Shown in pieces: positions 1-12,601 of a stretch of DNA of 64,000 bases (position 1 is its first letter; each line of letters starts with the position of its first letter). Source of the DNA: Acridotheres tristis (Eukaryota; Chordata; Aves; Passeriformes; Sturnidae); NCBI GenBank assembly GCA_037013685.1, contig CM072891.1, forward strand, positions 806,001 to 870,000, read 5' to 3'. Under the pieces are notes generated by a model. That model ran no database searches and was not told the origin of the DNA. It saw only the letters and a list, made by a program, of their open reading frames with translations. The position numbers were made by a program, and so were the translations under genes.

Positions 1-3000
1 CCAGTACAAATATCCTACCGAGATGAAAAATTAATTAGTCTTAGCTAGAGTATTTAGACAGAGGTAAAATATCCTATCAGGACTAAAAATATCAGTAGTG
101 AATATTACAGTCTCATAAAATCTCTGTAGCAGCAGCTCCCGAAGTAGGTACATAAAGCACAAGCCATTTTTCTCAATGCAGAAGAAAAAGCTGTTCATGG
201 TGATGGTTATTAGTAACTACAACTACTAATGTCGGCTGCTGTACACAGAAACAATTACAGAGTTTTTCTCCAAAGTCTCTCCTTAGTGTGAAGAAAATAT
301 TTTTAGTTATATGATTGCAGAGACTATTTCTTTCTTACAAAATGTTTAGAACTATCACAGGTTTCTTTAAAGAAGTTATTTGAAAATAATTTGCACTTTA
401 AGTATAACAAAACCATTTACTTATGCATCTAAAATGCCATGTTAGTAGTAGATCATTATATTAGTTGGGAAGATATCTGGTAATTTAGCACACTTCAGTG
501 ATTTGTTTACATATCTGCTAAATGGAAAGGAAATCTTCCAAAGTTTCCTAAGGAGATTTCATAGACCATCCTAAGGAAAATATTTTTGTTTTTACCTTTA
601 TGGAGGTCATGGAAGAAACTCCAATTTAGGTGCTAAAACTAGAAGAGAGAATATCACTGAATGATATACAGAGAGAGAAAAAACAATGGGCTGTTTTTTT
701 AATAGAACACTTATGAGGTTTCATATTAGTAAGTACTTCAGAAAACTTTAAATAGTGGGTTAGCTCCATACCTTTAGTGTCCCTGAAGATATCTGTGAAA
801 TAACTAGTGGATTCAAAGACACTAGTAGTATTGCATACCTGAAATGAAGTAGAGGGAAAAAAAGACCATGTAAATTTGATCCAGATGATTAAATTTAGCT
901 TCTTTGTGAGCAAATCAAGATGAAAAGGCAATGTCGCTTCATCAAAACAGGTCACTCTTTCATTGTTTTGAAAGGTTTAATTCAACCTACAGTAATCTGA
1001 TCAGCCTTCAGAGTGTAGAAAATCTGAAGCTGACTTGGCTTTATTTGTTTTGGCACTTAAACAGTTTATTAATTAATGATGTGAACTTTGAACATTTAAG
1101 GCAGTTTCCGTCATATGTTAACAAGCAATCTCATAGTGTCTCCTTGTCAATACTAGCTTCCTGTTCTACTTCCACATCTTTTCCAAGCATTTTGAAATTA
1201 CACCCTAGGTTCTTAATCCTTCTCCAAATGAATGTTTTTGCCCCATTAGAACTTGTAATGAAAGAAAAAAATTGAATAATCAGCAGTTTTTGTCATTGTT
1301 GACAAATTTGTGATGCTTAAAAACATAGAGGTTTCTAGCAGTAGGGGAAATCTATTAATTTTCAAAATCAATACAATTCGAAGGAACTTAAAAGTCACAC
1401 AAAATGCATTGTCTCAAAGTCCTCTTGTATTAAGTTTATAATGAACCTACATTTTGGTTCACATTTTTTCCCATTTACATATTGCATCTTAGCTGCAAAA
1501 TCCCTACATGCCCTTTAACTTTGCACAGAAGTAAAACTGTGAGAATGTAGCTGCCTTCTAATAGGGCTCCTATTGCTGTAACATATTGATGGGTTTAGAG
1601 GATTGCATCCATATAGACAGGCTATCCTGTCTTTCATAACTGTTGTGTAAGCAGACACATGAAAAACTTTCAGAGAGCTCATTCTCAGAACCGAAAATGT
1701 AAAAACATTTGGTTTTTTAATAGAAAAATGAAGATTTTTTAAAGTGGCTGATAGAGAATACAGAACAGCCTAGGAAATGAAGGTCTGTTGAAGCAAGGTT
1801 TGTCCAGGTTATGGCCAAGAAATCTCTTTTACACTGTTCAATCTTATGACAGCCACACTCCATAGAACAGTGAGTCACAGTGCTGACCCTTGTGCCCTGA
1901 CAGTGACAAGGTTTTGGCAATAGATTTGCAACTCAGACTATTTCTAAAAAATTTGATTGGAATAGCCATCTCCTTTAAAGTATTTAAGCCAAACGTAAAA
2001 GTCATTCTGCCGACATCACTTTTCTATGCCTGAAAAACATCAGTAGTTACAATCCTCCTGAATGCTGTTGCATGGACAGTCACCAAGTTCCTGATCCAGT
2101 CTTTGAATCTCTTGTGGTTCTAAAATGAGTGAACCTTACCAACACTCAAGATCTTGAATTTGTGGCCAAAGATGCAAAACCAAGTCTTGTGTAGGACAGT
2201 GTAAACCCCAAAACTGTCCTGAAGCTTAATGTGCTCCCTTAACAGAATCTCTACATGCCAGGACTGCAGATGATATAATTTTATGGTTGGTGAACAAACT
2301 AGCATCAGAAAGATAACAAATCAATAATATAAAGCTTTAGAAAGGCAGAAAAAAAAATTTTTTAGTCATTGTGCAAGTAGAGAAGTGTAGACCTCAGGCC
2401 TACTGGACCAGGTCACCTATGACACATACAGATTTTAGAACACTGCTCTTTTATTCTTCCTATTCTGTCTAGTCAATTTTTTTTTATTTGTCAGTAGATG
2501 CTTTCCTCTATAAAGTTTTTTTTCTGGTACTTTGTATTAACAGACCATGCCTTGTGGTTTCTAGCAGCAGCAGGGCAGTGCTGCTGTGCCATATATGGTT
2601 TCTACTGCCTATTCAGGGCAAGGATGGCAACCCAACAGATGCATCCTCTCACCTTCATCTCTTGGATGACCCAGGGACATATAAATATACTTAAAGATAC
2701 ACTCTTTCAGATGCTTTTTAAAAAGAGAATGAAAGTTAAATTCCAAACAAAGCTTAAGATTTACTGGCTGAAAAGAATATATGTTAATTAATTGCAGTTC
2801 AGCCAAAGAAACAAATGACTCTTTGATCTATACCTACCTTCAAATCTTGTTTAAGTGATAGTGGCATTAAGTTGTCTCCTGGAGTTACATAATTGAATGA
2901 GTTTACTTTGTATGAATTATTTTTAGAGGCAAAAATAATTGACTTTTGGGGAAAAAAAAAAGAAAGCAAAAAGGGTTAAATTTCAAAGTTGTTTTCAGGT

Positions 3001-4625
3001 GCCTGTAATCTCTCCTAAGACATTCCATACTCTGAAATGAAGTAAAGTCTACCTCAGATTCATCTGTTTAATCTATAACATAAAGGATAACAGAAGCGTG
3101 AGATAAACTATTGGAACTTTCAATGAATATGGGAGAAGAATGCAGAATGACAATATAATTTTTCCACATTGTCAATGTTTTGGATATCAGGCATTTTCCT
3201 TTAAAATCTTGTGAAAGAACGACTTCTCAGGTGTAAAATTTCATTTAGGTCAAACTCTTCTTTCTAGAAGTATGAGAGGAAAATTTTCAATCAAACATTC
3301 CTAACATCTTTACTAATTAACCCCTTCATCCTGCTTTTTGATCATAAAGTCACAGAAAATGCTTTGTTCTGTTATATTTTATGTAAATGACATTTGTTAA
3401 TTAGACTGATTTACTGTGTTGTATTTATGATGTTATCTTTCAAAATGGGTTCAAACCCATGGGTTTAAAGTCTTTCAGAAATGCTAAGACTTAAACAACA
3501 GAGTGCTGTCTGTATTCCCATGACCTGAACCACATTAGCATCACTGATTATCTTACTGAAGAGAAGAAACTAAAAAGATGAGGCAAGGCACTCTTCTGAA
3601 TAGAAATAATACAGCCTGCCTCCTTGAATTCCAATATCCTTTGTTCAGATTTCTTATTTGATTACACAAAGGACTTAGTTTAGAAAAAAATCAGTTCATT
3701 ATTTTCAAATAGTAGAAAGTTTCTTAAGATCTACATTCTGTTCCATTTTTCAGATAAGACTAGGATAAAAAACAAGGTTCCACCAGAACAAGTCTTTTCC
3801 AGCCAAATAGAGCCACCACTTTTAAGAACTGACTGAAGTGGTTCCATCTGCATTGAGAGCTGCACCTGAAGCCTGTGTTGGAGGTTTTATCCTGCCAACA
3901 TTTTTATGCTGATTACTTCTTTAAAACTTGAGAGTCATTTCCCCAGCAGCACCTGGAATAATTGCAGAGTGACTGGCAAATGAGTCATGAAGGCACTGTT
4001 AAGTGTGCCAGTCACTGTTCAGCTAATAATTCTCCAGAATCAACACGAAACATCAGCACATGACCTTTTGCTTCACTGCCACCCTGATTTTGTATCCCTC
4101 TTACTTGATTTGTTTGTTGATGCTTGTAACAATGACAACACAAGAAAGCCTATCCAAACTGGATTATTTTTTCATGAAAAAGAACTATGTTCATTAAAAT
4201 GAAGGATGAGAGAAAGTGCTGCTAAATCCAAAAGGGTTTTATCGAAATAGATGACTACTTATTGGCTGAAAATACCTTTTACATTGACTTGCACCAATTG
4301 TGCTTTAGCTCTTTTGCTGAACGGCCAGTTAGTTAAAGGTGTAACTTAGGTTTAAACAGGGAAAAATAACTCATTGTATAAAATGTGGATTTCAAGCTCT
4401 CAAGGAACAGTGTTTACATAACAAACTCACCAGAGATGATTTTCTGATTAAATTTTAAAAATATGTCAGTGTAAGTATTGCATTGCATCTGGCTTTTTTC
4501 ATCTGAGTATGATAAATTTTTTCAAAGCTACCTTTATATCGCTTCATGCCAAATACTTCCTTTTAAAAGGAAAATCAGACTACTTAGCCAGTTTAAGAGG
4601 CTAGAAGTTTGTGATAGTTTACTTT
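1..4625. other. Intergenic, AT-rich
   Basis: This is unique-looking AT-rich sequence. Short open frames (the longest 114 codons at 931-1275) lack codon structure, homology I recognise or neighbours. No repeats or RNA genes are seen. It probably belongs to the gene desert on the promoter side of PRKD1. Confidence 0.65.
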
Positions 4626-5418
4626 TGTATTGGGATTGTGTGGCCAGGTTTTGGAATCAAGGGGGTCCAGGGTGGCTCATGTGAGAAGCTCCTAGAAACT
4701 TCCCTTGTGTTTGATAGAGCCAGTGCCAAGGTGGGTGGGCACGGCCAAGGCTGAGCCCACCAGCACCAGTGGCAGTGCCCCTGGGATAACTGAGCTAGGA
4801 AAGGGTGAAAGGTGTGGGGGAACCTGACACACAGCACAGCCAGAGAAGAGAAGTGAGCACCTGTAAAAACAACAGCCCTGCACCACCCAGGGCAGAGAAG
4901 GAGGGGCAGGAGGGGCTTCTGACAGCAGTGCAGAGAACTCCCTGCACCCATGGAAGACCAGGGTGGAGCAGGTGGATGCCTGGAGGAGGCTGTGCCCTGA
5001 AGGAAGCCTGTGCTGGAGCTGGCTCCTGGCAGGACCTGTGGCCCCGTGCAGAGGAGCCCACACTGCACTAGGTTTGCTGGTGGATGTGTGACTGCATGGG
5101 GAAACCAACACTGGAGCAGCCTGCTCCTGAAGGACTGCAGCCCTGGGAGGAAAACCATGCTGAAGCAGGGGAAGGGTGTAAGGAGTCCTTCTCCTGAGGA
5201 GGAAGTAGCAGCAGAGAACATTTGAAGAACTGATCATAACTTTCATTCCCCATTCCCCTGTGCGACAGGGTGGGAAGAGGTTAGAGAAAAACAGGAGTGA
5301 AGTTGAACCCAATAAGAAAGTTCTCTTAACCCATGAGTAGATCCCCTCTCCAGATGAGGAATGGAGTGACAGAGTGGCTTTAGTGGGCACCTGACAGCCA
5401 GCCAGGGTCAACTCACCA
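4626..5418 (+). mobile_element. Avian ERV-type LTR, sense copy with internal deletions
   Basis: I recognise a common bird LTR family by several blocks in order. These are a start like TGTATTGGG...CCAGGTTTTGG, then GAGAAGCTCCTAGAAACTTCCC, GATAGAGCCAGTGCCA, AAGGCTGAGCCCA and a TGGGATAAC block. A purine/GC-rich middle follows, built from degenerate repeats around CACGCTGGAGCAG. Next come AGGAGTCCTTCTCCTGAGGAGGAAGTAGC and an end reading GTGGGCACCTGACAGCCAGCC...CACCA. The termini fit TG...CA. Compared with the family as I remember it, the TATA-like part after GGGATAAC is lost, and the stretch holding the polyadenylation area is deleted near 5325. I could not see matching target-site duplications, so the exact ends are uncertain by a few bases. 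No internal retroviral genes flank it, so it behaves as a solo LTR. Long open frames inside it (for example 4692-5411 on the - strand) are compositional artefacts. The family name is left open. Confidence 0.8.
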
Positions 5419-5540
5419 TGTTAGGTGTAATAATGTCTAACAAGTCCAGGACAATCACGCACTGGAATAATTTGGAACTGTGTTTATCATCAGAGAAATG
5501 TGTATCAGTGAAAAAAGCTTCAAATTTAAAAAGATACTTT

Positions 5541-5612
5541 TTAATATACATAAATATATAATATATAATATATAATATTAAAAATACATAATTTTTATAT
5601 ATATATAAAAAA
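5541..5612. repeat. AT microsatellite-like tract
   Basis: TTAATATACATAAATATATAA is followed by repeated ATATAAT units and then TTTTTATATATATATAAAA. This is a degenerate (AT)n/(ATATAAT)n low-complexity stretch just after the first LTR. Confidence 0.85.
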
Positions 5613-8600
5613 TTTCTACAGGAGAATTAAGTGTGAGATTTTCCATAAAGATTCCCAGATTGATTCTATCTAGATAGATGCCCTAAATTCTAGTCTTCTC
5701 TTTTCTTTGCATTATACCTCCTCTGCTCAGATAACATTATTCATGCTGTTTATGGATGTTTTTTTTCCTGTTTTTGCTTCTCTCTAATGCAGGATGAAAT
5801 AGTTTTACAAGCCTCAGAAGTATCTGAAAGATAAAAGTTTGATTTTCTGTCACGTCTTGACTTAGAACAGTATTACAGAAACTGCCAAGAAAATCACTTG
5901 TGATGACCACAGAAAGAAATTATAACTATTGGTCTCCAGTCTGTAGGTCGAGCTGTATTTTAGTGAAAATAAGGTCAGAATGTTTGGGGATCAGGATAAT
6001 ATAACCAATATTAGATTAAGATACAAGTGAATGCTATCTGAGAGAATGGTTCCCACCTATTCACTTATTTGTAATGGGACTTGGTGGCTTCAGAATATGT
6101 ATAGCATACAATTCTATTGCAAGTGCAGGATAATTCAATTAGGAAAATGCAAATTCTGTAGAATGTTTGGGGTTTCTTTTCACCTTTTTAGTCCTCTTTT
6201 AGAATGATGCTTCAGAGTATTGCAGTTACCATAACCATAATCAAGTGATCTTTCTTTGGTTTACTTGACTGCCAACAAATACTCTGCTAAACCTGAATCC
6301 TGGGAACCTTGGCAGTCTTCTATTTCCACCACTATAGTTCAAAATACCTTTTTGCTCCTTCTTTTTTGAAATGACCACTTCCTGATGTTCTTCCATTTTC
6401 TTTTCACTCACCATAAGGTCCTTTGGAAGAATCCTGTCCCAGGCTGCACCTGAAGTATTCCTGATGCCCACCATCCCTGACTGATGAGCAGCTATGGTGG
6501 TACAAGCAGTCACTGCTAGGCAGATCCTCCTTTCCGGGTAGGGAAAGGTGTCACTCACTGTGTCACTGCAAAGGCACCTCAGGCACACACACCACAATCC
6601 TGGAGCTAGTTTGGAAAATACATAAATGTAATTATCCAGTGAGTACTCATGGTAGTCTCTGCTTTAATGTGTTAATGATCCTGGCTTCTTAAGCCTTGGA
6701 CCAGCAGGATTAAGCCCAGAACTGAGAAGAAAGAGACATTTGTGTGTGCCAGTTGAGCTGAATGAATGGTGCTGGTGTTGTTTGAAGTTGTACAGAGAAA
6801 CTCTCACATGTTAAGGGACAGATACTTTCACAGCTTCATATGTTCTTACAGAAACATCTTGGAAATTGCAGCTACTGTTTTTTATCCTACTACTACCACA
6901 TTATTTAACTCAAGTTTGCAAGGTCCATGATATATGCTGTAGTTTAGGAGCTGCTGCTCTAGTGCTTGCCTTTTTAGCTTTCTGAGAGACAAGTCAGATC
7001 TTTCAGATCAATATTTGTTTCCTTTTTGAATGCTTTCTCCCTCACCAACATCAAAAAGTGTCCCATGTGAAAAATGCTTCTAATTATGTGTTGTGGCAAA
7101 ACTCTCCTGAACCAGATGGGCAGTTAAAGGAAGTCTGAACTTCATTGATAAAAATGAGGAGAGCAAATGAGTGGCCTTTTGAGCAACATGAACAGACTCA
7201 GTATAAATTCTAAAGCAAGTCAGAAAACAGAGGAAGATGTATTCAGAACAACAGGGGACAAATGATTACAGCTTAGTGTATATGTGAGACTGGAGGTAAG
7301 AAAAGGGAAGCTCATACCCCTACCTATCCCTCTGAGTCTAAAGCACACCTTCCCATGGGAAAACTCATCTTCAGGCCACTTGGATGGGACATACAGGCTG
7401 TGTTTGGCATACAGGTTGTTTTCTTAAAAATCTCCCTGTACAATAAATTAGTATTTTTTCTTTTTCCCACTGCACTATATACACCTCTAAAAACTCTCAT
7501 ATAACTAATTTATCACACTGCTACCAAGACCATAAAGCTTCTCCTTCATAATTAAATATTTTAAATCTACTATATAAATAAGGTTTACTGTTAGAAGAAA
7601 ACTGAGGATGAATAGCAAGGTGTGCATTTTCTTTCTTAGTGCATCAAGTACAATATTTATATATTCCTGTAGTTGCCTGGTTTAAGAGGCTGTCATAAAT
7701 GGGCTGAAGATACTTATGAGAGGCAGTCATTCAAGGAAGTTATAGAAGCTCCTCCATCTTCCAAGAACAACCTCCCAATTAACTGCTTCAACATGAAATT
7801 GTGAAATTCTTAACGTGATAATACCAAGAAGCACAACATTTGGTGAAGATATTTTGATATGAACAGAGCTGGTAGCAGTAATACAGCAATAATTGCTAGC
7901 TCATTTACGGCCTATTTAGCTCGTGCAGTGAACCAGATGAGAACAGCTAATGAGCACAGCTTCTTGCTGTAATTAGTAGAACAGTAGTGGCTCGCAGATG
8001 ATTTACAGTTTGCAAAAGTCAGTGTGTTTACTGAAAAGCTTGTGTTCTCTGGGAAGCTGTGCCATATGATGAACTGAGGGTGCCATGCTTTACTTTCTAA
8101 CAAGCCTTAAGATTTGGTTTATAAAAACCCCAGAATTCATCTAGATCTAACAGAAGTACAACACTGAAGATTTCTGTGTGCTGTCTCTTAGTCTCCAGTC
8201 TAGTCTATCAGAACTTTGCCAGTTGATGTATTTTCTTTCATTTCTTTTGTTTCAGAAATAAATTTTTAAAAAATGGTATAATTCTTGCCCTACTGGCAGA
8301 GTAAAGACCATTTTATGTTGTGATAAATCACAGACATATGTGCTGTGCAAAGCTAGAATTCAAATAGTTTAAAGAAGGGATAATAAAACATGGGAAGAAA
8401 ATGTTTGCAAAAGATCAGTACTGATATTTATAGACCACAAATTTAAAAATATATATTTTAAAGAAAGAAAATTATCTTCCTTTCCTTGACTATTGAATGG
8501 AGTGCTTATAGGAAAGAATGCAATTAGAAATGTCAGACAACTACACCCAAATGACATTTACTATGCAGAATCTATGCAGAAATATTAAATATTCTTATGA

Positions 8601-9571
8601 AATGTTCAGCTTAGTGTTTCAGATTCACAGAACACAACCAGAACCAAGACCAGTCTTGGGTTTCTGGAATTTTAACTTCATTATTATTTTTAACACTGTG
8701 AATGCTTGAGTGCTGCTTTTGTTCTTGAAGGAAAGCAACTGAAACTGTGAAATTACTAAGGCCTAGTAAAACCATAGCAGAGGCTTTCCTTTAGCCAAGA
8801 TCTGTAGACTTAAAAATCATACCTCTAAGAGCAACCAAAAAATAATGCAGGTGGGAAATAGTAATACCTTATGATGGTGTATAATCTAAAAAACACATGA
8901 ATAAATTTTAAAATTAAAGAATGACATAATTTCTAAGTAAAATGTACTTCTATTTCAAAACACAATCAGGCAATTACATTATTCAGCAAATTCGATTCAA
9001 AATTACTGGTGAAGTTGAAAGGAAACAGAAGTAACCCTCTTTTAAATGTCAAACACAAGCAAATGATCTTTTAAACATCTCATGTTCAGATTGCCATAAG
9101 CACTTCATAATGCTATGCTTTACTGATGATAGTTTGTTATTCACTTAAGTGTCCAATTATTGTATCTTATATACAAAATGAAAATCTTAGGTCCTTCCTG
9201 AGGGTTTCTGAGTCTTCATCAATGTGTTCTGCCCCCTCTATTGCACCGTAAGGACTGTGTGTCACGTTTCTCATGCTGACCTATTTGCTTTATCTTGCAG
9301 GCACTACTTAATTATTTAATGAGTTAGAGTAAAGGAATTCCAATGAAGACATTTGACATAGGAGGAACATACCAGGTTCACTACCTTAATCAATTATACT
9401 TAATAGCTCAACAGAATTTTAACAGTGGTGAAAAGATCACTCCATCCATATGACACTGTTAATATCCCTAAGTTAAATCCAGATGCCTACAGTACTGCTC
9501 TTCTAAGTCATGAAATGGATTGAATACCTTTATGAAGGGAGAGCAGAATATTCTTCTGCCTGAATGGGGAG

Positions 9572-9638
9572 AATGGGGAGATCAGGCAAGATAATATCCA
9601 GAGGTCTCTTTCAACCTCAGCCATTCTGGGATTCTCAG
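9572..9638 (+). mobile_element. CR1 LINE 3'-end fragment
   Basis: The block GATAATATCCAGAGGTCTCT, followed by TTCAACCTCAGCCATTCTGGGATTCTC, matches the end of avian CR1 (GATGATCTCCAGAGGTCCCTTCCAACCTC...ATTCTGTGATTCT), from memory. Only about 70 bases remain. Like most CR1 copies it is strongly 5'-truncated. Confidence 0.7.
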
Positions 9639-11119
9639 GTTATATATTGTTGGTTCACACAGGATAGAGAGGCATTATCAATCCCCATTTGTATGCTAAT
9701 ACAAATCTGCTTCATATAATATGGCACCTGCCCATTTCCAGTTAGAAAGAGTTTTCAGCAAATTTAGCAATATTTGATGCAGAGATGTTGAATACTTTGG
9801 CTAGTGAAACAGACATAGAATCAGAGAGATTCATCCTGCTTTTAAATACTGTTTCATCTTACACCAGCTTAATTTTCTCGTCTATACTCCCTAATCACCA
9901 TGGTTTCTTTCTTACTTTTTTGTCATTTAAGAAGAGGAACAGAATATTTGCCTTTCTCTGCACATTTATTTCCTCTTCCTATATGGAATCTAGGGTTCCT
10001 TTGTTCCTTTATTCTTTTCCTATAATGAAAAAAGCTGTCATGGTCAAAATGCAGAAATCTCCCTTTTAGCTGCTGCAAACATCTCTCTCAGTCCCAAACA
10101 CTACTAAAAAATTTGGCTACAGAATGTGACTAGTCTGTTATGTTTGACTTAGTGCACCCAGAAGCATTGATTATGTGCTTAAAGGTAAACAAGAGAGAAC
10201 AGTAATTTTGTAGGAAACCTGCATAAAGGCAGCTTCCTGTTTACCAGCAAACCCCCTAGATCTTCTCTGGATTTGTTTTGTCAGTTTTTCTTTTTTTGTC
10301 ATGTCTTTAAATTTATCTTCTGGACTGTCATAAAATTGCCCACTAGAAAGTGAATAAAAATTTTCACCTTGTACATACAGACTTTAAGGACTTTTTTCTG
10401 TGGAGTTATATGAACTGAGATTTTTTACAGATATAGCCACTGGTTGGATTCAAGTATAATTATATCTGCTTGGTGCAAGTCACTTGGCTTTTACCACCCT
10501 TCCCTTCACCACAAAACTACAAGTACATAGAGCAAAACTGTGAGGAGCTAGACTTTCTCAGGAAATTATGTGTAAGAGATTAATAAAATTATTTTCTCTG
10601 TTTTTTTTCCCCAACCTTATGCAAGATTACTGTTCAGGAAATTCAGAAAAAAAAATTACAGTCTGTCATTTATTGAAAAGTAAACACTATCACATGCACA
10701 CCCTATACTTCTACTGTATGCCTTTTTTCCAAATATACAGTTATTAAAAGGTAGAAGGCTTTAAGCTGATGCTGATAAACTATGCCTTGAATTTCTTCTA
10801 CTCAGACATACATAGGTAAACCTTACATCTAGTTTACCCAGTGGACAATCTAGATTACATCTTATAATATCATATTTAAGGATTATTTAACTATAAGTTA
10901 ATACAAACCTATGGGGGTAGGATGCAAAATAAAATGCAACAGGTAAAAATGAAGTGTTTTTCCTTGGAACTTCCAAATTTGTAAACACAAAAATAAGCTT
11001 TCTCTTTATGCACTCTATTTTGCAGAGTTCTTTGTTCCAGAAACACTGTCACAGACGCTTCCACAAACTTTCTGTTATCAGTATGTTCACACTCCTGTAA
11101 ATGACAAACCACACCACAG

Positions 11120-11127
11120 TGACGTCA
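11120..11127. promoter_or_regulatory. Consensus cAMP-response element (CRE)
   Basis: An exact palindromic TGACGTCA, bound by CREB/ATF proteins, lies in a slightly GC-richer patch about 39 kb upstream of the PRKD1 ATG. A CpG-containing octamer is scarce by chance in AT-rich, CpG-depleted DNA. One motif alone does not show function. Confidence 0.4.
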
Positions 11128-12587
11128 TGCTCAGGAAATCCACTAGGATTTCAGCTGGGACACTGTGAGAAGAGACTTCTGAGGATGCATGCTTGCCTGT
11201 TTTTATTCTACCAGCACCCCTTCAGCCCCTTCAGTCTTCTCTTCCCCTCCAGATCAATGAACTGATAGCAGCACAGAACAGGTACCTTTGGTCTAAATCC
11301 TCCAAACCCACTCCTGGTCTGAGCCCCCCAGCTCAGACTCTTCCCATTGCTGGTCCTGACTGCTCACAGCTTTTGATACGTGATGGGGAACTCTCAGACT
11401 GGCCTGGGCTCAGCAGCAGGCTCTGCCTGGAACCCCAGTTGCTGTGCAGGTCCAGGCAGAAGCAGGTGAAGAGGACTAGAAACTTTGGTCTGAAGCAGTA
11501 TGATTGGTCTGTCAACATTGTTTTGATCCATGTAATTTAGTTTTCTGCATTTAAAAAAACCTCTTTTGGCTCAAAAAGTATATGAGAGATAAAAACCAAT
11601 CACTTAATACATCAGGTTATTATATCACAAATGAGATTTCACATGGAGTTTCCATTTGTATTAGGGCATCATTTTGAAATATGGAATATTAAAGAATAAT
11701 AGTATTTCAAATAATTGTAGGATTGTTTTCCAATTCACCACTGAAATTCAAGTACATTGTCAAAAAGTCTAACTTACTGTCATAAAAAAAAATAATGCCT
11801 ATTCAAATTATTAATTTTTTCGGAACAACTCTCATATTATCAAACTGTTATATATGATGAAATGTAAGGCTAGTATTGAATGTAACTCATATCTTATTAA
11901 ATACATAGGTCACCAGTATTTCTGTTGTTTGCACTATTTTAAACTAAATTATACATGAAAATGTTTATGTAATCTATAGTTAGAGCTGTACAATCAGAAT
12001 TCAATTATATACATTGAATATACAATTTCAAATAATTATACTTTAGAAGTCTTGATATAATTTCTGAATATGAAATGAAAACCAAATGATTATAATATTT
12101 TTGCATATTTCCAATACTGTATCTTCTCTTTAAATTAAAAATTAACTTTAAAGAAATTTCTGCAAGGAAACAACAAGACTAGAGGCAAGAAAATATTTTC
12201 TTCATACTTTGGAAGCTGAATACAATTTGAATATGATAGAACTTATTGTTTTCAGATGTTATTTAAGCAATGATTTTTAGCACTGGGAAGGGACAATTAA
12301 AAAGATTCTATATACAGAAGTGTCACTATTGACTCTTAAAATTCAGACTTTCATTCATCTAATAAAAGTAGGCAAGAAGAGTACTTGTTTTTTACAAAAT
12401 GTTCTTTTTGAGAGGGCAAGAGTCTCTCACAGAGAAGTTCCCATAAACTCCTTGGTCTTTCTATCATAATCATTGACATAGAACCTATAGAGTTAAGTAT
12501 GTTTACCTAAATTTTTAATTTAATTGACCCATTTTTTGGGAATTAAAAAAAAAAATCTGTGGGATTCAAATTATTAAATTCATAATT

Positions 12588-12601
12588 AAAAAAAAAAAAA
12601 A
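12588..12601 (+). repeat. Poly-A tract (14 A)
   Basis: An uninterrupted A-run follows AATT, with another A-run 40 bases upstream (12545-12555). No retroposon body or target-site duplication is recognisable next to it, so it is a simple low-complexity tract. Confidence 0.8.

Noticed and set aside
4619..5411. Long - strand open frames (200 and 239 codons) and smaller + strand frames
   Set aside because: They lie entirely within the LTR. The GC-rich repeat content removes stop codons. No retroviral or cellular protein is recognisable.
6241..6597. 118-codon - strand frame as a possible small gene
   Set aside because: It has no recognisable domain, promoter, splice structure or conserved motif, and the length is near chance level for this window.
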